Source: Clostridiaceae bacterium
Lineage (GTDB): Bacteria; Bacillota; Clostridia; Saccharofermentanales; UBA5734
NCBI GenBank assembly: GCA_012523135.1
Contig: JAAYJD010000142.1
Span: 91,294-126,985, forward strand
DNA length: 35,692 bases
Direction of reading: 5' to 3'
The first letter of the stretch is position 1, and each line of letters starts with the position of its first letter. The notes below the pieces were generated by a model that worked only from the letters and a program-made list of their open reading frames with translations, did not search any database and had not been told where the DNA came from. Position numbers and translations under genes: made by a program. Positions 1 through 8,944 of the stretch are shown piece by piece.

Positions 1-410
1 CGGTCAAGCTGTCCGCCCAGGGATTGTCGATCATCTGCCGGGACCTCGGCCAGCAGCCGGACAGCCTGAGCCTGGAGACCGGCCATTTCATCATGGACCT
101 GGTCGACGCGGCCGCCGTCATCCTGGCGACGCCGACCGTGCTCGGCGGTCCGCATCCCAACATGGCCTACGCCGCCCTGATCGCCAACGCAGTCAGGCCC
201 AAGGCCCGTTTCATGGCCCTGATCGGGTCCTTTGGCTGGGCGACTCAGGTGGAAAAGGTGATGGAAAGCCTGACGGGCAACATCAAGGCCGAACGGTTGC
301 CGTCGGTCCTCGCCAAAGGGCTGCCGACAGAGGACGACTGGTCACGCCTCGACGCGCTGGCCGCTGATCTGGGCGCGCGCATCCGCGGCTTGCCGAACCT
401 GATCGAATAA
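1..410 (+). CDS. Flavodiiron (FprA-type) flavoprotein, C-terminal part
   Basis: The open frame enters from the left edge, so the N-terminal metallo-beta-lactamase-like di-iron domain expected for this family lies outside the window. What remains, about 135 residues, resembles the flavodoxin-like FMN domain of FprA-type flavodiiron proteins. The sheet strand and loop AAVILATPTVLGG corresponds to the family's VGSPT-N/G FMN loop, IGSFGWATQVEK to the GSYGWGG-type loop, and the end to the family's closing helix. Full-length members reduce oxygen or nitric oxide in the cytoplasm, using electrons passed by the FMN, and are common in anaerobes. The internal TTG at 24 is not needed as a start because the frame continues upstream. 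It converges with the DUF4364 gene, with 24 bases between stops. A plain flavodoxin-domain protein cannot be excluded without the missing half. Confidence 0.72.
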   Translation, partial: VKLSAQGLSIICRDLGQQPDSLSLETGHFIMDLVDAAAVILATPTVLGGPHPNMAYAALIANAVRPKARFMALIGSFGWATQVEKVMESLTGNIKAERLPSVLAKGLPTEDDWSRLDALAADLGARIRGLPNLIE

Positions 411-434
411 TCGTTTACTGTATAACAATAAAGG

Positions 435-1151
435 TCAGGGGCGCGGTGCCGCATCGGCGCCGCGCTCTGTTTCTGTCTCTGTCTGGCCCTGGTCGGGCAG
501 GAAGGACTGCTGCAGCGGATCCGGATTGGGGAGGGCCGCTCCAGCTTCGCCGGCGCCCTCTGCTTCGCGATCTTCAGATCCCATTTCCGGCGACGGTGTC
601 AACTCGCCTGTCAGGACGGAGAGAAGCCCCAGATAGACCGTAGACGGATGGCGTTTCCAGCGCTCGCAGATCATCTGGCCCATTTGCCGGTCTGGGATGG
701 CCAGGCGCAGGTCGACCAGATCCTTAAGCCCGTCATGCTGACGGAGCCTGACGGTGAAAAAGCCGTTTCCGTCCGGATCACAGCTGGCGGACAGGGTGTT
801 CTGCAGCCGGATGTCTTTGCGCCAGCCGGAACAGGCCTGGGCCAGGTAGGAGCGGATGGGCAGCGGAATCCGGTTTTCCAACGTGTCGAAGAGCGTCTTG
901 CCCCGCGGGGTCAGATCGCAGCGGGTCACCGGGCGGCCGATCGCGTCCATAACCGACTCGCCCTTGCGCGTGCTTTCCGCTGCCAGCTCGTCCCGGCAGA
1001 GTGCCTCGAACGCGGTGACGAAGTCAAAGTAGTCCATATAGAGGGTTTCCAGGGAAATCGTGGTCAGTTGGCTGAGCGTAACGCCGGGGATGCGGTTCAG
1101 GATCGATAAGATAATCAGCTTGTTGATCGCCAGTTCAGCTGCTTCCAACAT
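435..1151 (-). CDS. DUF4364 family protein
   Basis: The 238-residue protein resembles the clostridial DUF4364 family. The N-terminal half (AELAINKLIILSILNRIPG, then a helix-rich stretch and DLTPRGKTLFD) has the pattern of a winged-helix DNA-binding domain, with the TPRG segment typical of the wing strand. The middle is a second small alpha/beta part. The last 60 residues are acidic, low in complexity and probably disordered. Family members have no established function that I know; a transcriptional regulator is a reasonable inference. I chose the ATG at 1151, preceded by GGGGTG. An in-frame TTG at 1163 would add four residues. The gene diverges from galE and has its own promoter at 1188-1216. 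A perfect palindrome at its predicted start site suggests autoregulation. Confidence 0.72.
   Translation of the reverse strand: MLEAAELAINKLIILSILNRIPGVTLSQLTTISLETLYMDYFDFVTAFEALCRDELAAESTRKGESVMDAIGRPVTRCDLTPRGKTLFDTLENRIPLPIRSYLAQACSGWRKDIRLQNTLSASCDPDGNGFFTVRLRQHDGLKDLVDLRLAIPDRQMGQMICERWKRHPSTVYLGLLSVLTGELTPSPEMGSEDREAEGAGEAGAALPNPDPLQQSFLPDQGQTETETERGADAAPRP
441..465 (+). terminator. Possible terminator hairpin after the flavodiiron gene
   Basis: Ten bases at 441-450 pair with 456-465 (one G-T pair) around a five-base loop. A pyrimidine-rich, T-containing stretch follows on the plus strand. It starts 31 bases after the flavoprotein stop. It also lies inside the last codons of the minus-strand DUF4364 gene, so the pairing could be a by-product of GC-rich coding sequence. 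The T-tract is interrupted, which makes this only a weak intrinsic terminator. Confidence 0.3.
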
Positions 1152-1167
1152 GTCACACCCCAATTCC

Positions 1168-1184
1168 GGCAGGTTTTACCTGCC
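1168..1184. promoter_or_regulatory. Perfect palindrome at the DUF4364 start site (candidate operator)
   Basis: GGCAGGT-TTT-ACCTGCC is a perfect seven-base inverted repeat with a three-base centre. It begins three bases downstream of the minus-strand -10 box (1188-1193), so it covers the expected transcription start, where a bound repressor would block initiation. In RNA it would form a hairpin at the extreme 5' end of the DUF4364 transcript. Binding by the DUF4364 protein itself is only an inference. Confidence 0.5.
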
Positions 1185-1187
1185 TTT

Positions 1188-1216
1188 AGTATACGCAAAC
1201 GGCCGGATTTTGCCAA
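1188..1216 (-). promoter_or_regulatory. Promoter for the DUF4364 gene
   Basis: Read on the minus strand, TTGGCA (1216-1211) is followed after exactly 17 bases by TATACT (1193-1188), a close match to the housekeeping sigma-A consensus. The predicted start lies near 1181, about 30 bases before the ATG at 1151. The -35 box lies only eight bases from the -35 box of the divergent galE promoter. Confidence 0.7.
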
Positions 1217-1224
1217 GCTGTCTC

Positions 1225-1253
1225 TTGGCAGGGTCAGGATCACGTGGTATGGT
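1225..1253 (+). promoter_or_regulatory. Promoter for galE
   Basis: TTGGCA (1225-1230), a 17-base spacer and TATGGT (1248-1253) make a sigma-A-like promoter about 34 bases upstream of the galE start. Its -35 hexamer is identical to that of the divergent DUF4364 promoter. The two hexamers form the arms of the inverted repeat TGCCAAG-N6-CTTGGCA (1211-1230). Confidence 0.6.
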
Positions 1254-1286
1254 TATTTTGACAGAAGATCACGGGAGGGAAACGAC

Positions 1287-2318
1287 ATGGTCCGCATTCT
1301 TGTCACCGGCGGGGCCGGATACATTGGCAGCCACACCTGTGTCGCGCTGCTTCAGAGCGGCTGCGATATCGTTGTGGTCGACAACCTGGACAACAGCAGC
1401 GCCGAATCGCTGGCGCGTGTCCGCCGGATCTGCGGCAAGGATTTCCCGTTTTACCAGCTTGATGTCTGCGACCGGGCCGGGCTCGATGAGGTTTTCCGGC
1501 GCCACCCGATCGATGCCGTCATTCATTTTGCCGGCTTCAAGGCCGTCGGCGAATCGGTTGCCCAGCCCTTGCGATACTACCGCAACAACCTCGACAGCAC
1601 CATGACCCTGTGCGAGGTGATGCGCGCGCATGCGGTCCGCCGCCTGGTTTTCAGCTCGTCGGCCACCGTCTACGGCATGCCCGAAAAGGTCCCCATTACC
1701 GAGTCGTTCCCGCTGGCCTGCACCAATCCGTATGGCTGGACCAAGCTGATGAACGAACAGATCCTGACCGACCTGGCGGCGGCGGAACCAGACTGGTCCG
1801 TATTGCTGCTGCGCTATTTCAATCCGGCCGGTGCCCACCCGACCGGCCTGATCGGCGAGGATCCGAACGGCATTCCCAATAACCTGATGCCCTACATAGC
1901 CCAAGTGGCCATCGGCAAGCGTCCGGTCCTGCACGTTTTCGGCAACGACTACCCGACGCCCGACGGCACCGGGGTGCGCGATTACATCCACGTCGTCGAC
2001 TTGGCCGAAGGCCATCTGCGCGCGCTCGACCATGCCCTGGCCCATACGGGGGTGGAAGCCGTCAACCTGGGGACGGGGACGGGCTACAGCGTGCTGGACA
2101 TGGTCGCGGCTTTCGAACAGGCCAGTGGCCGCAAGGTTCCGTATGTGATCGATCCGCGCCGGCCCGGCGATGTCGCGGCCTGCTATGCCGATCCTGCCAA
2201 AGCCGCCCGCGTGCTGAACTGGAAGGCCAGGAAGAACCTCGCCGACATGTGCGCCGATGCCTGGCGCTGGCAGCAGATGAATCCCGATGGCTACGCGTTG
2301 AAGCCGGAGGTGCCCTGA
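1287..2318 (+). CDS. galE: UDP-glucose 4-epimerase
   Basis: This cytoplasmic NAD-dependent enzyme of the extended short-chain dehydrogenase family interconverts UDP-glucose and UDP-galactose, for galactose use and for polysaccharide precursors. The 343-residue length is normal. The NAD-binding motif GGAGYIGS sits at residues 8-15, the catalytic Ser/Thr region SSSATVYG at 123-130, and the catalytic pair Tyr149 and Lys153 in NPYGWTK. The family segments RYFNPAGAHP, GTGVRDYIHVVDLA and NLGTGTGYSV are all present. The ATG at 1287 follows GGGAGG at suitable spacing. Its stop overlaps the cvpA start (TGATG), so the two genes are translationally coupled. No other galactose gene is nearby, which points to a role in envelope sugar supply rather than galactose catabolism. 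Confidence 0.95.
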   Translation: MVRILVTGGAGYIGSHTCVALLQSGCDIVVVDNLDNSSAESLARVRRICGKDFPFYQLDVCDRAGLDEVFRRHPIDAVIHFAGFKAVGESVAQPLRYYRNNLDSTMTLCEVMRAHAVRRLVFSSSATVYGMPEKVPITESFPLACTNPYGWTKLMNEQILTDLAAAEPDWSVLLLRYFNPAGAHPTGLIGEDPNGIPNNLMPYIAQVAIGKRPVLHVFGNDYPTPDGTGVRDYIHVVDLAEGHLRALDHALAHTGVEAVNLGTGTGYSVLDMVAAFEQASGRKVPYVIDPRRPGDVAACYADPAKAARVLNWKARKNLADMCADAWRWQQMNPDGYALKPEVP

Positions 2319-2977
2319 TGCTGGTGGACCTGATCCTGGTCGTGTTGCTCCTGCTGACCGCTTTCTGGGGGGTAAAGGCCGGGCTTTTCGACATGCTCGG
2401 CCGGCTGCTGATCCTGCTGCTTTCGCTGGGCTTGACGTTGCTGGCGCTCGGCCCGGTCACGCGTTTTCTGCTCGACATCCCCTGGCTGGCACCCCTGGGC
2501 GCCTGGCTGGCCCATCCGGTGGTCGCCCGGATCGAGGAAGCCGCCCTGAGCATCGAGGAGACGATCAGCCAGTTTGCCTTGCCGCCGCTGCTTGAAGCGC
2601 TGATGGCGTCCCAGGTGCCGGCAGAAGGCGGCGATATGAGCGCAGTCCTGCCCGAACTGACGGCAACCCTGTTCCGTTTTGCCCTGACCGCGGCCATTTT
2701 CGTGCTCCTGTTTGCCGTGATCAGCTTTCTGATTCATCACCTGACCGGTCTGCTGACCCGCTGGTCGGATGACCTGCCGCTGATCGGGACGCTGAATCGC
2801 GCGGGCGGGTTTCTGGCCGGTGCCGTATTCGGGCTGGTCATCGTCAACATCCTCCTGCTGCTGGCCGGTTTGCTCGCACCCTATTTTCCGGAGCTGATCG
2901 GGCATATCGCCGCCTCCCGACTGGCCGGCCACCTCTACCTGATGAATTTTCTGCTCGATCTGGTCGCCACCCCTTGA
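2318..2977 (+). CDS. CvpA family membrane protein
   Basis: The 219-residue protein has four strongly hydrophobic segments in the arrangement of the CvpA (colicin V production) family. Two N-terminal helices cover roughly residues 3-20 and 27-48, a long amphipathic middle section follows, and two helices lie in the C-terminal half. The N-terminal pattern (MLVDLILVVLLLLTAFWGVKAG) is characteristic of the family. CvpA proteins sit in the cytoplasmic membrane; their biochemical role is not settled, with links to envelope stress tolerance and biofilm formation. The ATG at 2318 shares a base with the galE stop and is preceded by CGGAGG. The stop codon lies inside the -35 box of the groESL promoter. 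Confidence 0.8.
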   Translation: MLVDLILVVLLLLTAFWGVKAGLFDMLGRLLILLLSLGLTLLALGPVTRFLLDIPWLAPLGAWLAHPVVARIEEAALSIEETISQFALPPLLEALMASQVPAEGGDMSAVLPELTATLFRFALTAAIFVLLFAVISFLIHHLTGLLTRWSDDLPLIGTLNRAGGFLAGAVFGLVIVNILLLLAGLLAPYFPELIGHIAASRLAGHLYLMNFLLDLVATP

Positions 2978-3002
2978 CAAAAAACAGGTGAACGCCTATA
3001 TT
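2974..3002 (+). promoter_or_regulatory. groESL promoter
   Basis: A perfect -35 TTGACA (2974-2979), a 17-base spacer and TATATT (2997-3002) form a strong sigma-A promoter. The TGA stop of the preceding cvpA gene (2975-2977) is embedded in the -35 hexamer. The CIRCE operator follows directly, covering the initial transcribed region. Confidence 0.9.
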
Positions 3003-3013
3003 AATCCTTGGAG

Positions 3014-3040
3014 TTAGCACTCTTAATGCTAGAGTGCTAA
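3014..3040. promoter_or_regulatory. CIRCE operator (HrcA binding site)
   Basis: The classical inverted repeat TTAGCACTC (3014-3022), nine-base spacer, GAGTGCTAA (3032-3040) is present without a mismatch. CIRCE is the operator of the heat-shock repressor HrcA, which needs GroEL for activity, so the operon is under negative chaperonin-feedback control. hrcA itself is not in the window. Confidence 0.97.
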
Positions 3041-5096
<2,056 letters not shown>

Positions 5097-5099
<3 letters not shown>

Positions 5100-5125
5100 G
5101 CAAAAGCCGATCTATCGGTTACAAT
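5097..5125 (+). promoter_or_regulatory. Putative promoter for the DUF6106-MFS-thioesterase genes
   Basis: TACAAT (5120-5125) makes a good -10 box. TAGGCA (5097-5102), 17 bases upstream, is a moderate -35 match that overlaps the groEL stop. The position just after the groESL terminator and about 33 bases before the next start fits a promoter. The spacer contains the small palindrome CCGATCTATCGG (5108-5119). Confidence 0.5.
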
Positions 5126-5157
5126 AGATGCAGATGGCTCAGGGAGGTTTTCGCAAC

Positions 5158-5682
5158 ATGAATGACGCCTTTATCGAAAAAATCGTCCAGCGCCGCAAGA
5201 CCGGCAAAGACTATCTGACGATCGCCGGCCTGCTCGTGGCCAGTTTCGTTCTGCTGACGGCCCTGATGATGTTCGGCGGCTATATCAGCTTTCTGGTCCC
5301 GATTCTGCTGGTCGGCATTTTCTACGGCTTGTGGTACCTGTTGACCAATATGAGCCGGGAGTTCGAGTACATCGTGACCAACGGCGACCTTGACATCGAC
5401 ATGATCATCGCCCGCCGGCGGCGCAAACGGGTCTTTTCCGGCAAAGCCAATAATTTCGAGATCATGGCCAAGGTGAACAGCGACGAGTACCGCGATGCCC
5501 AGCGCGGCAAGCCGAAGCTGCTCGATTTCTCGTCATCGATCCAGGCGCCGGACAATTGGTTTTTCATCACCGATTACAAGGGCGAGCGCTGCCTGGTCGT
5601 TTTTGCCCCGGATGAACGCATGCTCAAGAGCATGAAGCGTTTCAACCCCAGCAAGATCAAGTACGTGCAGTACGGCGCCTGA
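5158..5682 (+). CDS. DUF6106-like membrane protein
   Basis: A 174-residue protein resembling the clostridial DUF6106 family, whose function is unknown. Two adjacent membrane segments (about residues 20-41 and 43-63) form an N-terminal hairpin. They are followed by a soluble domain beginning MSREFEYIVTNGDLDIDMI and carrying a very basic RRRRKR stretch. The soluble part resembles a small PH-like or photosystem-assembly-type fold, with strands around IVTNGDLDIDMI, WFFITDY and CLVVFAPDERM. The ATG at 5158 is preceded by AGGGAGG; an in-frame ATG at 5128 lies upstream of that site and was rejected. It is followed after 21 bases by the MFS gene, probably in one transcript. Confidence 0.6.
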   Translation: MNDAFIEKIVQRRKTGKDYLTIAGLLVASFVLLTALMMFGGYISFLVPILLVGIFYGLWYLLTNMSREFEYIVTNGDLDIDMIIARRRRKRVFSGKANNFEIMAKVNSDEYRDAQRGKPKLLDFSSSIQAPDNWFFITDYKGERCLVVFAPDERMLKSMKRFNPSKIKYVQYGA

Positions 5683-5703
5683 CCGCGAGTTAGGCAGAAC
5701 AGG

Positions 5704-7065
5704 ATGGCGCTTGTGTGGACTAAAACTGCCCGGCCCGCCTTCACCAAGGTGGAGAAAAGCTGGATCACCTATGACTGGGCCAATTCCGTTTATGCAACGA
5801 TCATCATGGCGGCGGTTTTTCCGATCTACTTCGCGACGGTCGCCGGAGAGGCCGGCGTTGCCGGCGATATCAAGTGGGGCTTTGCCACATCCATCGCCAC
5901 GCTGACGGTCGCCTTGCTGTCGCCGATTCTGGGCGCCATCGCCGATTTCCGCGGCATGAAGAAAAAGCTCTTTGCCGCATTCCTTGGCCTGGGGCTGGTC
6001 TTCACGGCCGCGATGGCCCTGACCGACCTCTGGCAGCTGATGCTGGTCGGCTATGTGTTCTCCTACATCGGCTTTTCCGGTTCACTGCTCTTTTACGATT
6101 CTTTCATGACGGATGTCACGACGCCGGACCGTATGGACAAGGTGTCGGCCTGGGGTTACGCGATGGGGTACATCGGCGGCAGCACGATCCCGTTTATCCT
6201 GTCGATCGCCCTGATCCTGTTCGGCGAGAAGATCGGCATCGACGGCATCTGGGCCGTCAAGCTGTCCTGCCTGCTCTGCGTGGTCTGGTGGGCTGTTTTC
6301 AGCATCCCCATGCTGCGGCATGTACGCCAGGTCCACTCGGTGGACAAACCGCCCCGCGATCTGATTCGCCGCTCGCTGGCCAACATGGTGCGGACGGCGC
6401 GCGATATTGTCGCCGACAAGGCGATCCTGGTTTTCGTGCTCGCCTATTTTTTCTATATCGACGGCGTCAACACCGTGATCCACATGGCCACGGTTTATGG
6501 TTCGACGCTGGGCCTGGGGACAACCGGGATGATCCTGGCGCTCCTGGTTACCCAGATCGTAGCGGTTCCGTTCTCGATCCTGTTCAGCAGCCTGGCCGGA
6601 CGGGTCGGCTCGATCCGCATGATCCGCATCGCCATCGTCGTCTACCTGGTGATCTGCGCGACCGGCTTCTTCATGGGCTATTCCCTGGAGCGTGTCGCGC
6701 CGGACTCCCCCCTGTACGCGGCGGCCCTGCAGCGGTCGACCTATCTTTTCTGGGCAATGGCGGTTCTGGTCGGCACGTGCCAGGGCGGCATCCAGGCCTT
6801 GTCCCGCTCCTTTTTCGGCAAGTTGATTCCGCCCAAACGCTCCAACGAATTTTTCGGCTTTTTCGATATCTTCGGCAAGTTCGCCGCCGTCATGGGTCCG
6901 GCCATCTATGCCCTGATCGCCAAATGGACGGGGCGCTCCTCCTACGGCATCCTCGGCCTGGTGATCCTGTTCGGCTGCGGCCTGCTGACCTTGTACCTGG
7001 GGCGGCGCCAGCTGGCCCGGGCTGAAGCACAGGGGAATGAAGCTGCCCGAACGACTGGCGTCTGA
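5704..7065 (+). CDS. UMF1-family MFS transporter
   Basis: The 453-residue protein has about twelve hydrophobic segments. The N-terminal motif ITYDWANSVYATIIMAAVFP is characteristic of the UMF1 (Atg22-like) branch of the major facilitator superfamily. The family's middle signature GGIQALSRSFFGKLIPPKRSNEFFGFFDIFGKFAAVMGP also matches. Relatives include yeast Atg22, linked to vacuolar amino-acid efflux; bacterial substrates are mostly unknown, so export of small metabolites is only a guess. It acts in the cytoplasmic membrane. The ribosome binding site is weak (AACAGG just before the ATG), suggesting coupling to upstream translation. The thioesterase gene follows after 37 bases. Confidence 0.85.
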   Translation: MALVWTKTARPAFTKVEKSWITYDWANSVYATIIMAAVFPIYFATVAGEAGVAGDIKWGFATSIATLTVALLSPILGAIADFRGMKKKLFAAFLGLGLVFTAAMALTDLWQLMLVGYVFSYIGFSGSLLFYDSFMTDVTTPDRMDKVSAWGYAMGYIGGSTIPFILSIALILFGEKIGIDGIWAVKLSCLLCVVWWAVFSIPMLRHVRQVHSVDKPPRDLIRRSLANMVRTARDIVADKAILVFVLAYFFYIDGVNTVIHMATVYGSTLGLGTTGMILALLVTQIVAVPFSILFSSLAGRVGSIRMIRIAIVVYLVICATGFFMGYSLERVAPDSPLYAAALQRSTYLFWAMAVLVGTCQGGIQALSRSFFGKLIPPKRSNEFFGFFDIFGKFAAVMGPAIYALIAKWTGRSSYGILGLVILFGCGLLTLYLGRRQLARAEAQGNEAARTTGV

Positions 7066-7102
7066 CGCCAAAACACAGCAAACAACAGAAAGCGGGGATA
7101 AC

Positions 7103-7891
7103 ATGCTAATCGGCCATCCACCCGGCCGCTGGTCTTTTCCTGTGCGCAGCTCCGATACGGACGCCCACAGCCAGCTTCACCTGTCAGCGCTTTTCGCGTG
7201 CATGCAGGAGGCCGCCTTCCTGCATCTCGCGCAGCTCGACGACCTGTTCGGCGATTTTGACGCACTCGGCCTTTGCTGGCTGCTCAGTCGTGTTTCCGTC
7301 CGCCTCGATGCCCTGCCGGTCTGGCCGGAAGCGATCGTGGTTGAGACCCGCCACCGTGGCTTGCGCCGGCTGACTTTCGTGCGCGATTTCACCTTCCGCA
7401 CATCGGATGGCCGGCTGCTGGGCCAGGCTGTCTCGGAATGGCTGGTTGCCGATCAGGCGGACCACCGGCCGCAGCGGCCCGATCCCGCCTGGCTGTTCAC
7501 GCGTCCGGCTGAGACAGACGACCTGCCGGCCTGTCCGCGTTTGCCATCATCTGGCTGGACGTTCTCCGGACCGGTCCTCGTCCGGCGGGCCTGCTTCAGC
7601 GACATCGACAAAAACCACCACGTCAACAACACCCGTTATGTCGCCTGGGCGACCGACGCCGTCCAGGCCGCGCGCCAGGCCGGTTCCCGCACCATTTTGC
7701 GCCTGGATGTCCGCGCTTTCGACATCCACTACCAGCACGAAGTTTCGCTGGGCAGCGAACTGGCTTTCTTCGCGGCGCCTGAACCCGGACGCCCCCTTTA
7801 CTGGCGCGTCGAAGCCCGGACCGAGCCGCAGGACGAGATCGTTTTCCGCGCCGGACTGCTCCTGGCCGCAGCCAATTCTGAACAATTGTGA
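7103..7891 (+). CDS. Acyl-ACP thioesterase
   Basis: A 262-residue double-hotdog protein of the FatA/FatB-type acyl-ACP thioesterase family, which releases fatty acids from acyl carrier protein in the cytoplasm. The N-terminal hotdog (RSSDTDAHSQLHLSALFACMQEAA) and the C-terminal hotdog are both visible. The second carries the catalytic motif D167-x-D-x-N171-x-H173-V-N-N, which matches the family's Asp/Asn/His active site. In anaerobic Firmicutes such enzymes help adjust membrane fatty acids or free fatty acid supply. I chose the ATG at 7103, which has GGGGA upstream; the longer frame from 7037 overlaps the MFS gene and lacks a ribosome binding site. The chain-length preference cannot be read from the sequence. 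Confidence 0.88.
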   Translation: MLIGHPPGRWSFPVRSSDTDAHSQLHLSALFACMQEAAFLHLAQLDDLFGDFDALGLCWLLSRVSVRLDALPVWPEAIVVETRHRGLRRLTFVRDFTFRTSDGRLLGQAVSEWLVADQADHRPQRPDPAWLFTRPAETDDLPACPRLPSSGWTFSGPVLVRRACFSDIDKNHHVNNTRYVAWATDAVQAARQAGSRTILRLDVRAFDIHYQHEVSLGSELAFFAAPEPGRPLYWRVEARTEPQDEIVFRAGLLLAAANSEQL

Positions 7892-7918
7892 ACTCCAACC
7901 GTGTTCCGGCGTTTTTTT

Positions 7919-7927
7919 TGCTATAAT
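7919..7927 (+). promoter_or_regulatory. Extended -10 promoter before the ABC cassette
   Basis: TGCTATAAT is a perfect extended -10 element (TG at 7919-7920, TATAAT at 7922-7927) preceded by a T-run. No good -35 box lies at 17 bases, as is usual for extended -10 promoters. The direct repeat AATTGTGAA occurs on both sides (7884-7892 and 7932-7940), a possible site for a regulator. Confidence 0.7.
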
Positions 7928-7948
7928 TTGGAATTGTGAAATCTTGAA

Positions 7949-7971
7949 CCTCAGCAGGGGGTCTGCGGAGG
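7949..7971 (+). other. Leader hairpin before the ABC ATPase gene
   Basis: CCTCAGCAG (7949-7957) pairs with CTGCGGAGG (7963-7971) with one mismatch around a GGGGT loop. It ends one or two bases before the ribosome binding site AAGGAGGA (7973-7980). It could stabilise the mRNA 5' end or modulate translation. There is no T-tract, so it is not a terminator. Confidence 0.4.
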
Positions 7972-7986
7972 CAAGGAGGAAAAGGC

Positions 7987-8940
7987 ATGATTGAAATACG
8001 CAACCTGGTGAAGTATTACGGTGATATCCTGGCAGTCAACGATATTACCTTTACGGTCAACAAGGGCGAAATCCTGGGCTTTCTGGGCCCGAACGGCGCC
8101 GGGAAGTCGACCACGATGAACATCCTGACCGGATTTTTATCGGCGACATCCGGAACGGTGACCGTCAACGGTTTCGACATCCTGGACAATCCGCAGCAGG
8201 CCAAGAAATGCATCGGCTATCTGCCGGAAAGTCCGCCGCTCTACCTGGACATGACGGTGGTCGAATACCTGCGTTTTGTCTCCGAACTCAAAGGTGTCCC
8301 GGCCGCGCAGCGCATCAAGCAGCTGGCCGAGATCATGAAGCTGGTCCGGATCACCGATGTCTCCGGCCGGTTGATCAAGAACCTGTCCAAAGGCTACCGC
8401 CAGCGCGTCGGCATCGCCCAGGCCATGATCGGCAACCCGGAGGTCCTGGTGCTCGACGAACCGACTATCGGGCTCGATCCCAAGCAGATCATCGAGATCC
8501 GCAACCTGATCAAGGAACTGGGTAAGGCGCACACCATCATCCTCAGCTCGCACATCCTGCCTGAAGTCCAGGCGGTCTGTGAGCGTGTCGTGATCATCAA
8601 CAAGGGCAGCATCGCCGCCATCGACACACCGGAAGGCCTGTCGCACAAAATGGCCAAGACATCCAAGCTGCAGCTCAGCGCCGAGGGGCCGTCCCGGGAT
8701 ATCATTCAGAAAATCCGGCTCGTGCCCGGAGTCCGCAACGCGGAGCAGGTGATCGAGAAGGAGGGCGGCATCACGGTCTTCGAGATCGAGGTCGATCCGG
8801 ACACCGATGTCAGAAAGCCGATCTTCTTCGAGATGGCCCGCAGCAGCTGGCCGATTGTGGAGTTCAAATCGCTCGATCCGACCCTGGAGGAAATCTTCCT
8901 GCAGGTCACCAGCAGCATGCAATCCGGTAAGAGGGGGTAA
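7987..8940 (+). CDS. ABC transporter ATPase, GldA-like
   Basis: The 317-residue cytoplasmic ATPase has Walker A GPNGAGKST (34-42), the signature LSKGYRQRVGIAQA near 133, and Walker B VLVLDEPTIGLDP near 153. It also has the C-terminal extension, ending in LEEIFLQVTS, found in ABC-2 export ATPases such as GldA, NatA and CcmA-type drug exporters. The following genes encode an ABC-2 permease and a GldG-like protein, so the GldA-type assignment rests on context as much as sequence. Energy from ATP hydrolysis would drive export of, or work on, an unknown envelope substrate. The start has AAGGAGGA upstream. The permease gene follows after four bases. Confidence 0.9.
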   Translation: MIEIRNLVKYYGDILAVNDITFTVNKGEILGFLGPNGAGKSTTMNILTGFLSATSGTVTVNGFDILDNPQQAKKCIGYLPESPPLYLDMTVVEYLRFVSELKGVPAAQRIKQLAEIMKLVRITDVSGRLIKNLSKGYRQRVGIAQAMIGNPEVLVLDEPTIGLDPKQIIEIRNLIKELGKAHTIILSSHILPEVQAVCERVVIINKGSIAAIDTPEGLSHKMAKTSKLQLSAEGPSRDIIQKIRLVPGVRNAEQVIEKEGGITVFEIEVDPDTDVRKPIFFEMARSSWPIVEFKSLDPTLEEIFLQVTSSMQSGKRG

Positions 8941-8944
8941 ACCA

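Noticed and set aside
5874-7025. Second plus-strand frame (383 codons) within the MFS gene
   Set aside because: It overlaps the UMF1 transporter in another frame, is Arg/His/Pro-rich, lacks membrane segments and has no ribosome binding site.
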